A DNA stretch of 64,000 bases. Origin: Caryophanales bacterium UBA743 (GTDB taxonomy: Bacteria > Bacillota_I > Bacilli_A > RFN20 > CAG-826). Both the position numbers and the translations under genes were made by a program. Where the stretch lies: NCBI GenBank assembly GCA_002297365.1, contig DBKT01000002.1, forward strand, positions 62,001-126,000, in the 5' to 3' direction. The notes beneath the pieces are model-generated. The model was not told the origin of the DNA. It did no database searches and saw only the letters and a program-made list of their open reading frames with translations. Below, in pieces: positions 36,901 through 43,828 of the stretch (position 1 is its first letter; every line of letters starts with the position of its first letter).

Positions 36901-39900
36901 TCACCAATAGAGCCATTTTCGATGGCCACATCTTTTGAAATTCCGTTTATTCCAGTTCCAGACCATCCCAAAAAGTCGTAGCCATTTTTGTTTGGATCCG
37001 ACAAAAAGAAGGTTGGAGTTTCGATTGTATACGTCGATAAATTGGCAGGACTATTATGTCCTCCATTCAAAATGTAAGTAATGTTATATTTTTTCGCTTT
37101 CCAACGGGCGACCAAAGTGACATCGGAATCAACATTCCATATTCCACTATGGAATTCTTCGCCATTATAGGTCCATCCCGAAAAGTCGTATCCGTCTCGA
37201 GAAGGGCTTTCTGTATTAAACCGAGAATTGTATGTTGCGGTTGATTCTGAAGTTTTTCCATCGTAGCCATAATCATATGTGACCTTGTAATCTTTGGCAG
37301 TAAAATGAGCTTCATAAGTCCTATTTCCGACAGAGCCATGGGGGATTACAACATCCTTAGTTAACTCTGATAAGCGTGTTCCAGACCAGCCATCGAAGGT
37401 GTAGCCTTTTTTCTTAGGCTCTCCAATAGAAAAATCTTCGCTAAGGCAATTGTATTTTTCGACTTTATTTTCCAACGTTGATCCATTTAATATATAAGAA
37501 ATCGAATAATCGACCAGTTTCCACGTCGCTTTCAACTTTAAGTCGCATGAATAATTGTTTTTCCTTGTCTTAATGGAAAAGGAATCGATGGACCAGCCAT
37601 AAAAATTATAGCCAACATAAAAAGGCTCGTTTTCTACAAATCCTTTCATTCTTTTAATAGTTTGACTGGATAAAGGTGCCTTGCCACCATTGCCATCATA
37701 ACTAACGTTTGTAACACCACCGACATTGTAGATGCTTTCAATTCCTTCCTCATAATCCCCACGGTCAAAAGCCATGCCTGCTTTTGCGACGGATAACTGA
37801 GAAGAGGAATCCGCATAGTCAAAGTCCTTTAATTCTTCATAAGCCTGAGAATAATCGCCATTATTGATTAAAGACAACGCATTTTCATATCTGCTATTGG
37901 GGATAAAAACATTAACGGTTAGAGCAAAAACCAAAGCGATAAGAAGAAGAACGCTGGCCGAAATCGCAGTAATGAAAGCAAATGTTTTTCTAAATTTCCG
38001 TTTTCTTCTTTTTGCTTCGAGGTATTTCTGCTGTCTTAACGAGCAATCGATATATTTTTCGATGATAGTTTTATTATCTGCTGCGGTTATAGCATTGTTA
38101 AACTCTGGAAACGTATTTATAAGAACGTCCTGATGAATCATTTCCGTTTCGTTTTTACATCTTAATTTTGCCTGCAACATCCCCCAATATGCAGCGTTTT
38201 CTGATGGGTCGATTCCCACGATGAGCGCATAATATTTTTCAGTTTCTTCAAACAAGGACCCTTCCTTACAAATATCAGCCATGTCATATAAATCTTTTAT
38301 TAATTGATCAGTAGAATGGATTGGATAGTATCTAATAAGTTGTTCGAAAACGTCGAAAATAGCTTTATTCGAGGATTTTCCATATTTGGATACATACGAA
38401 ATCGTCTGAGCGACAAATTTTGCGTTCATCCGAGCCATTTCATCATCGTTCTTTTGTAACCCTAATATTTTTTCAATAATGTCATAATCTTTTAGTTTAT
38501 AGAAATTTCTATAAGCATCTGTTTCATTTGCGCAGTCGATTGACGCATACAATATGCCATTGAGCAAAGAAAGATTTGTTTGATCGTATTTCAAAGCGTA
38601 TTTTAGGTATTTCTTTGCAGAGACAAAGTCATCTTTCTCCATGTATGCTTTAGCGTATCCAAAAATGCAGTCGATAAATTTATTCTTTTGATTATCGGAA
38701 AAAGTTTGAAGGATTACTTCGAAGAGTTTATCAGTCTTAGAATTGGGATTTGAAATGCAATATGTTATGAGGTTTTCCGTTAGGGTATCAAGCTGCGTGT
38801 TGCTATAACCTTTCAAAGCAAAAAAAACGTCAGAAAGCCTATCAATATCAATTTCCTTAAAGAAAGATGAGATCGTTTCTATCAGGTTATTCAGTATCCA
38901 ATTAGCCGCCTTGGGGTTTGCATTGTCGATATCATCTGTTATTTTCTTGATATCGCCCTGATCGATATACGTCAAAAGAGATCTCGAAAAATAATTTTGC
39001 TTTGTGTCTATTCTATACAAGCAAGAATAGTAATCTTTTGTTTCAGGAGCTATTTTTTCTAACGTTTTTAGGTATTCATTCGCTTTTTCAAATTCTGACG
39101 AATCAATCAAAGCGTTGATTACGGCTAGCAAAGCGTCCAAATAAGTGTCGTATCCAATTTGGCAATTCAAGAGAATGTCATCGAGAAAGGAAAAACAGGT
39201 GCTGTCATCAAAACATTTCTTTTCTATTAATTCATCGCAAATGTTTCTATGACATTCTTGGATAATCTTAGAAGAGTTAAAATCTTTTATCACTTTATAA
39301 GCCTTGTAAGCAAGTTCAATGTTATCTTTATCCATAATTTCGAATTTGATAAAGGCAATCATTTGCAGAAACAGTTCATTTGTAACATCTTTTTTCGAAT
39401 ACTCTATAACAGTGTTTATCAATTCATTTTGCTCACAGGAACCAACGTATTTGTTAAAAATGAATTCTTTGAAATTCGTACATTCAGTTTTGGACAAAAG
39501 CATGCCTAAAGCGGCTTTTGCGTTGTTTGTGTTGTTTAGCAGTACTCCTTTATAGCACTCAAGGGCATCCGCATAGAATTTTCTACTCAACAAAACATCG
39601 CCTTTAGAGAGTTCAGACTCAGCCGTTCCGGTTAATTTCTGCGTAGAATATTTGCCAAAAGTTTTTTCTTGAATATGAATGGAAGGAACGAAATTCCCAT
39701 TAGGAATAATGGAGCAACCGGTTTTTTTCTTCTTTGCACCTTTGAGTTTTTCGTTTTTAGGAGGAAGATAGTTTTCAATCTTATTCGGAATGATTTTTGG
39801 AGTAATTATTTTAGATTTGGAAAGAACCGAGGAAACATAGTTTTTAAGGCGGTCTAAAAAGTCAATGTCGTTTCTATTGATATTTTCACTATGAGAGAAT

Positions 39901-40715
39901 GGCCCGCTTAGTTCTTTCGAAGGATTGAAATTCTTATAGATTAAAATCAAAGAATTTGGCAATTTCCCATCTTCCTTATTTTTGATTTTCTTCCAATATC
40001 TGGTCCATTCGTTTCTTACCCAAACGGATTCGACATACTCTGGCTTTGATGCATATACGAGCATCACGTGACAAGTATTTATCGCATTAAAAATATAAGG
40101 CTCATAATGATCGCCGGTTTTATTCGCCAATGCGTCCTTTGAAAAGAAGACTTTGTAACCACTTTTTTCTAGTTCTCTTGCAATATCCCAGGCTTCCCTC
40201 GAGTCTTCTGTCTCTTTTGTATCATCTTCCACTTCTGTGGCTTTGAAGGAGATGAAAACATCATAAGGCTCCTCTTTTTTTGCTTTATCGTTCCATTCTT
40301 TACGGATTGTTTCAATCTCATCCGCCTTTTCTTTTAAATATTGTTTTTGTTTGGAATCGGCCAAATCATAGGCTTTTTTAAAGTCACTGTTTTCAACTAG
40401 GGATTGGTATTCAGGAAAAAAGCACGTCGGAATCATTTGGCCATCAACGTCTCGTTCAAATCTAATGCCATAATGTGCAAGGGCTCGGCCAAAATAGGCA
40501 TCCGAGCAGTCGCCATATTTTCGAATGATATCGGAATAGGCTTCTTCAGCTGCATCAAAATCAGCTAATCGAAGCTTTTGATTCGCGTTATAAAGCAAAA
40601 TCAATTGTTCGCTAGTTATTTCTTCTGGCAAAAAAGCGCCACAGCTTTCACAAACCCATCGTCCGTTTTTGTTGATTAGGTTTCCGCCACATATATTGCA
40701 TGTCGACTTGTTCAC
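33996..40715 (-). CDS. Giant receptor-like protein: zinc ribbon-TIR-TPR-TM-InlB repeats
   Basis: About 2239 residues. In order (numbered from an ATG at 40766): zinc ribbon C23/C26/C39/C42; TIR domain about 168-315 (DVFISFKATE, YKVFFSKDALANKTGDHYEP, VWVRNEWTRY with WxxxE W249-E253); TPR-like helices 330-900; one transmembrane helix about 927-952; then some 1300 residues predicted outside the cell: about a dozen InlB/Listeria-Bacteroides repeats (forms like KGYTFDGWSG and LYAVWE), a GLUG-like beta-helix stretch at about 1755-1990, and three more InlB repeats. The TIR is thus inside and the repeats outside, as in a Toll-like receptor, but inverted in order. I prefer the GTG at 40715, which aligns with the start of the soluble TIR paralogue and has AAGG upstream; the ATG at 40766 is an alternative. 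Confidence 0.85.
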   Translation of the reverse strand: MNKSTCNICGGNLINKNGRWVCESCGAFLPEEITSEQLILLYNANQKLRLADFDAAEEAYSDIIRKYGDCSDAYFGRALAHYGIRFERDVDGQMIPTCFFPEYQSLVENSDFKKAYDLADSKQKQYLKEKADEIETIRKEWNDKAKKEEPYDVFISFKATEVEDDTKETEDSREAWDIARELEKSGYKVFFSKDALANKTGDHYEPYIFNAINTCHVMLVYASKPEYVESVWVRNEWTRYWKKIKNKEDGKLPNSLILIYKNFNPSKELSGPFSHSENINRNDIDFLDRLKNYVSSVLSKSKIITPKIIPNKIENYLPPKNEKLKGAKKKKTGCSIIPNGNFVPSIHIQEKTFGKYSTQKLTGTAESELSKGDVLLSRKFYADALECYKGVLLNNTNNAKAALGMLLSKTECTNFKEFIFNKYVGSCEQNELINTVIEYSKKDVTNELFLQMIAFIKFEIMDKDNIELAYKAYKVIKDFNSSKIIQECHRNICDELIEKKCFDDSTCFSFLDDILLNCQIGYDTYLDALLAVINALIDSSEFEKANEYLKTLEKIAPETKDYYSCLYRIDTKQNYFSRSLLTYIDQGDIKKITDDIDNANPKAANWILNNLIETISSFFKEIDIDRLSDVFFALKGYSNTQLDTLTENLITYCISNPNSKTDKLFEVILQTFSDNQKNKFIDCIFGYAKAYMEKDDFVSAKKYLKYALKYDQTNLSLLNGILYASIDCANETDAYRNFYKLKDYDIIEKILGLQKNDDEMARMNAKFVAQTISYVSKYGKSSNKAIFDVFEQLIRYYPIHSTDQLIKDLYDMADICKEGSLFEETEKYYALIVGIDPSENAAYWGMLQAKLRCKNETEMIHQDVLINTFPEFNNAITAADNKTIIEKYIDCSLRQQKYLEAKRRKRKFRKTFAFITAISASVLLLIALVFALTVNVFIPNSRYENALSLINNGDYSQAYEELKDFDYADSSSQLSVAKAGMAFDRGDYEEGIESIYNVGGVTNVSYDGNGGKAPLSSQTIKRMKGFVENEPFYVGYNFYGWSIDSFSIKTRKNNYSCDLKLKATWKLVDYSISYILNGSTLENKVEKYNCLSEDFSIGEPKKKGYTFDGWSGTRLSELTKDVVIPHGSVGNRTYEAHFTAKDYKVTYDYGYDGKTSESTATYNSRFNTESPSRDGYDFSGWTYNGEEFHSGIWNVDSDVTLVARWKAKKYNITYILNGGHNSPANLSTYTIETPTFFLSDPNKNGYDFLGWSGTGINGISKDVAIENGSIGDKMYTANWKPHTYKITFDAKGGECPISTMSVDYGSKISLPNPTRKGYTFAGWFNIKNNAKISDYTWIYFTDLDLYAKWNLKDYTIEYSLNGGINHSDNPTSYTIEDDDFSIGNPSREGYTFAGWDSILGSKQFLPTISKGTAGDITFKANWIPNLNTIIFNGNGNTSGGMAPIQGYTDSTISLPTNAFEKTGYHFRGWSLSENGIIACEDESSFLVSASSIINLYVIWEANINTVTFHGNGADGGEMEKQSISTDETKKLTSNGFTKGGYHFVGWSNSSEGPAEYNDGQEYSMGTESNYDLYATWEPNEYLISYNPNGGEMDVENSKVTYKTSYSLKTPSREGYFFTGWFNGDTQISDSDGNSLSPYGIIGDINVVAHWSPKTNTIILINGSERKTIKGTSESIVRLTKDAFSKDGFELLGWSETEGGDLVYFNDDLYYVGTKSSYTLYAVWKTRMETDFTNYKKISTKEELLELLNKTGTSSKYYLTNDIDLEGTKIVPKCCLFEGGELDGNGHAIRNFKLGLTNYTKNSSEYWWGARTKYDYYAGLFKRNAGAIRNLTLDSYEYEIDFDSICKPSVEKTTSSEYFNSSRLYLGTLCSISQGEITDVCITTPSERLLLSVGGEYYVGNICGMDNSSASGSISNCFVANYLSFVGEMASAHYGSDQTDNDFYFGNFVGYKEKGTVSNSIVFDSGEVDVKVMKWNDTNKYYYDFNNKFVNAFCGSGLEKAENCKKVSQVSDYSSYISFNFGNEKSFQFVNASERVVLRKNVFRKDGYEFVGWSTKADGDIQYSDEGNCFLPYGQKTLELYPVFKALTFKISFDPNAGDGQMQDQFVVCDSETKIQKNSFFKSGYHFVGWSLEKDGDLTYSDEDVLTMPSKNIALYAVWEPNQNSIVFNANGGEGNMENQSIHTNETITLAACSFMAPKGYYFAGWSSSPNGEVEYNDCSYITSDGKSVVNLYAVWESIG

Positions 40716-40840
40716 AAAAATACCGCCTTCAGCAAAACTTTTAGGAAAAAGAAGGACATCCCTCATATCGTACTAAGTCATCCTTCATCATGGTCATTAA
40801 AAACGATTTATCCATATACTGTTATAGTATTCGTTTTAAA

Positions 40841-40861
40841 TATCATTTTTTGATTATCGTC
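40841..40861 (-). promoter_or_regulatory. Conserved element upstream of giant TIR gene
   Basis: Minus-strand core TGATAATCAAAAAATGATA, the partner of the element at 33851-33871. A TATAAC-like -10 box lies about 14 bases downstream. The remaining spacer 40862-41162 is AT-rich and holds no further feature I can support. Confidence 0.55.
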
Positions 40862-41162
40862 AACCAAGAAAAAACGCTCAAATAGTTTCATGGCTGATTC
40901 ACACTTGTCTAGATACTCTATCTGCAATTGAAGAATCTCTCAAAAGCAAAAACGTTTCGTTTTTTAAACTCTAAAATGCATCTTCTTTAGAGAAAATAAA
41001 GATTTATATAACCTTTATGCCCATTTTAAGAAAAAACAAGGGAGTTTGCATGGTTTTTAAAATAATTATCAAGCGACTTTTCAATATTTCTTTTATAAAT
41101 TAGTAGGGACTTTTGTTAGTTCTCAATTGAGGTTTTACCTTGATACCAGGAGGAAACAAAAC

Positions 41163-41387
41163 ATGGAATTCGAATTAGGAACAGCAGTAAAGACGAAAAT
41201 AGAGAAGACGTTTCACGATGGAGCAAAGGGAGAGATAGCCCTTCCCGTTGGGACGCTGGGAATCGTCTGCGAGGGAAAAACGATAAAAGGAACAAATTGG
41301 TATTTGATAGAGCTAGCGGATGATAGGTTCCCCGATCCCTTGTTCGGCGTCTTCGATTATAAAGAAAATGAGTTAGAGTTCAATTGA
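41163..41387 (+). CDS. Small SH3-like protein, DUF4926-like
   Basis: A 74-residue acidic protein made of short strands around conserved Gly residues (LPVGTLGIVCEGKTIKGTNWYLIEL), the pattern of a small SH3-type barrel such as DUF4926, often found near toxin or immunity genes. Start at the ATG at 41163 because AGGAGG lies nine bases upstream; an earlier in-frame start would put that site inside the gene. It stands alone on the plus strand next to the repeat-flanked ATPase. Function unknown; the fold call is tentative. Confidence 0.6.
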   Translation: MEFELGTAVKTKIEKTFHDGAKGEIALPVGTLGIVCEGKTIKGTNWYLIELADDRFPDPLFGVFDYKENELEFN

Positions 41388-41404
41388 GAGTATCCTTAAT
41401 GTCC

Positions 41405-41557
41405 AAAGTCGACATTTTCCTCAGTACGGATGATTTTGTCGACTTTGAAAATGATGAATATAGGAAAGTTCGTATGTTTCCTATAGATTGTAAACATTAT
41501 TTGAACTATCCATCCAAGGGAATGAAGGCAAGTGAGAAAAGATCGTTTAGCATTTCG
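41405..41557 (+). repeat. 150-bp direct repeat, copy 1
   Basis: About 85-90% identical to 43043-43195, on the same strand, so the pair flanks the AAA ATPase gene 41641-42969. It is read through by a 53-codon ORF (MSKVDIFLSTDDFVDFENDE...) ending in TAG; copy 2 keeps the frame open longer. Internal inverted arms AAAGTCGAC/GTCGACTTT lie at its left end. Confidence 0.8.
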
Positions 41558-41640
41558 TAGCAAAAAGTTTTTTTGAAAGACAATGAAAAGTTCAAAAAGA
41601 TTTAGATTGAACAGGTTTTTCGTGATGTGAAAAAGATGCA

Positions 41641-42969
41641 TTACCAATCCAAAGAATCCATATTTGTCAAAAAATCCAAAAGACTTATTCTTAAGAAGCC
41701 TTCCTTGGTTCGATAATGTAAGCCCTCTTCTTTAACGATGATCACCTTTTTAAATGAGTCTGGTATGTTTCTAAGGGACTCATATTCTTGGTCTTTCTTT
41801 TCTTCGGTGCTGATGGATAAAGCAACCTGGACGTAATAAGTCTTATCCCCTTTATTAGCGACAAAATCACATTCCGTGTCTTTCTCTTCAAATATCCATT
41901 CGCCTTTCTGGTCTTTACGGTTCGTTTTCTTTTTGATAGGGACAATGCCAATATCGACGTTATACCCACGATACCTAAGCTCGTTATAAACGATATTTTC
42001 AATAAGGTCGGCTTCATCAACGTCGCGGAAATTCAAGGCTGCATTCCGAACGCCAACGTCTTCGAAATATATTTTGTAAGGCGTTCCAATATAATGCCGT
42101 CCTTTCACATCATACCTAAGAACTTTGTTTAGCAAGTAGGCTTCCTCAAACCATGAAACATAGTTCCCTATGGTATCATTCGTTAGGAGCAAGTTATAAA
42201 CTCCTTTAAAAGTTTTCTCGATTCTTGCCGGATTTATAAGAGTCGATATCATGGAAGCAATTACATGCAAAGTATCGTTTAAATTGTTAACGTTGACATT
42301 AGGGTGTCTGTCTTTGATATCCTTGATATACGTTTCATTTAAAATCGAAGTGGCTTGTTTTACTTTTTCGACATCGTTTTTTTGAAGTTGCACCAATGGA
42401 ATTCCTCCATACCTCTCATAGACCTTTAGACCAGTATTCGTATCATAGTCAGTTCCACTTAAAAATTCAGAGAAGGTTAATGGCAATAAATGGATCCTAT
42501 CACCCCTGCCGCCAAACTCCGTATCCACTTCGCTTGATAAGAACTTCGAATTGCTCCCTGTAACATAGACGTCATAATTGTCATGTCTTAAGAAAGCGTT
42601 AAGAGTCCTTACGAATTCATCGAGATTTTGTATTTCGTCCAATAACAAATAGTACTGGCCTTTTTCTAAAGTCAAATCCTTAATGTAGAGAAGAAATTTT
42701 CTATTATTTATCAGCCTTTGATTATTCTTTTTTAGGATGGTGGGTTGATCTGGCAAATATTGGTCTAACAATGCGATATCTTCATCATTGTCAAAAGCAA
42801 AGCGAATAATATGATTTTCTGAGACGTTTTCTTTCTTGGTGAGATAATCATAAAAAATATTGTTTAGGAGATAGGATTTCCCACTTCTTCTAATTCCGGT
42901 TATGACTTTGACAAGATGATTTTGTTTTTTGTCTATTAGTTCTTTTAAATATAAATCACGTTGAAACAT
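41641..42969 (-). CDS. AAA_14/DUF4143 ATP-binding protein
   Basis: Residues 1-20 precede a P-loop of the form TGIRRSGKSYLL, Walker B is YYLLLDEIQNL, and VYVTGSNSKFLSSE is the sensor strand, typical of AAA_14 ATPases. The C-terminal half is DUF4143 with a PD-(D/E)XK-like nuclease fold (LIENIVYNELRYRGY, ECDFVANKGDKTYYVQVA); the usual Lys of the ExK motif is replaced by Gln, as in many members. The start is the ATG at 42969, preceded by AAAGG; a longer frame to 43023 would need a rare start. These genes are common, mobile-like and functionally unclear in gut Firmicutes and Bacteroides. Flanked by 150-bp direct repeats. Confidence 0.9.
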   Translation of the reverse strand: MFQRDLYLKELIDKKQNHLVKVITGIRRSGKSYLLNNIFYDYLTKKENVSENHIIRFAFDNDEDIALLDQYLPDQPTILKKNNQRLINNRKFLLYIKDLTLEKGQYYLLLDEIQNLDEFVRTLNAFLRHDNYDVYVTGSNSKFLSSEVDTEFGGRGDRIHLLPLTFSEFLSGTDYDTNTGLKVYERYGGIPLVQLQKNDVEKVKQATSILNETYIKDIKDRHPNVNVNNLNDTLHVIASMISTLINPARIEKTFKGVYNLLLTNDTIGNYVSWFEEAYLLNKVLRYDVKGRHYIGTPYKIYFEDVGVRNAALNFRDVDEADLIENIVYNELRYRGYNVDIGIVPIKKKTNRKDQKGEWIFEEKDTECDFVANKGDKTYYVQVALSISTEEKKDQEYESLRNIPDSFKKVIIVKEEGLHYRTKEGFLRISLLDFLTNMDSLDW

Positions 42970-43042
42970 ATTCGCCTTTATCCTCTGAGTTTTAGGATTT
43001 ACCACTCTTATTATAGCAACCACAGTTGCCTGATTTAATAGG

Positions 43043-43195
43043 CAAAGTCGACATTTTCCTCAGTATGGAGGATTTTGTCGACTTTGAAAATGATGAATAT
43101 AGGAAAATCCGTATGTTTCCTATAAATTGTAAACGTTATTTGAACTATCAATCCAAGGAAATGAAGGCAAACAAGAAAAGAACGTTTGATATTTC
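43043..43195 (+). repeat. 150-bp direct repeat, copy 2
   Basis: Partner of 41405-41557 at an offset of 1638 bases. The plus-strand frame through it (GKVDIFLSMEDFVDFENDE onward) stays open to 43298. Differences between the copies include many amino-acid changes, so neither is under clear coding constraint. The following stretch to 43414 holds nothing else I can support. Confidence 0.8.
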
Positions 43196-43414
43196 TTATA
43201 GATTAAATAGACCGTTTAACAAGGGTTTGAGGGAGGTTTCGTGCGTTTTTTCTGTTTTTAATTTGTGTTTCATAGCAAGGCATCTTCTCATCCGATGAAA
43301 CGGATTTTCTCCTTTTTTCTTATTCAAAACAATTTGAAATAATTTTACTCAGTTGCATCCACAAGCCGGGAATCATTCACATTTGTATTTCGCAAAGAAA
43401 GCAATGGAACGGTT

Positions 43415-43810
43415 TTATTTCTGAATCCATTCTCTAAAACGACTTTCAACGACATTTTCCACTAAAAAGAGGATGTTTCTGACTTTCAAAGAAGGTATAT
43501 TCAATTTCTTAGCAAACAAGAGCAAATCCTCTTTGTCTGATAGGCCGTTGCCACAACAAGTCATTTCATGTTCCTTTTGATGAATCAATCTAGTGAAATC
43601 ATAGGCAGGAGATAAGACATAGTTTTTCTTCTCCTGATCAAAAAGAAAAACAAAGTTTTTAGAATGACCATCATAGTTTTTAGAAAATGTGTTAAAACAG
43701 GCATGGCCGCTAAGGATTCTAATTCAAATAATGTGAAAAACCAAATGATTCGGAAATCAACCATAACTTTTGTTTCCTCAATTGCTCCATATTTGGAAAA
43801 AAGATGCATG
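43415..43810 (-). pseudogene. C-terminal remnant of a HipA-like kinase toxin
   Basis: The minus strand encodes NYDGHSKNFVFLFD followed by NYVLSPAYDF, the catalytic and metal-binding motifs of HipA Ser/Thr kinases (consensus N-x-D-x-H-x-K-N and SPAYD), and runs to a TAA at 43415. Upstream residues (MVDFRIIWFFTLFELES) are in a different frame and the N-terminal two thirds of HipA are absent, so the gene is truncated and frameshifted. No HipB partner is present. Confidence 0.6.
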
Positions 43811-43828
43811 CGAACGATAAGTGCTCAA

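Noticed and set aside
41405..43195. Direct repeats as insertion-sequence ends
   Set aside because: They are long, in direct orientation and partly ORF-like; no transposase and no terminal inverted repeats or short target duplication are visible.
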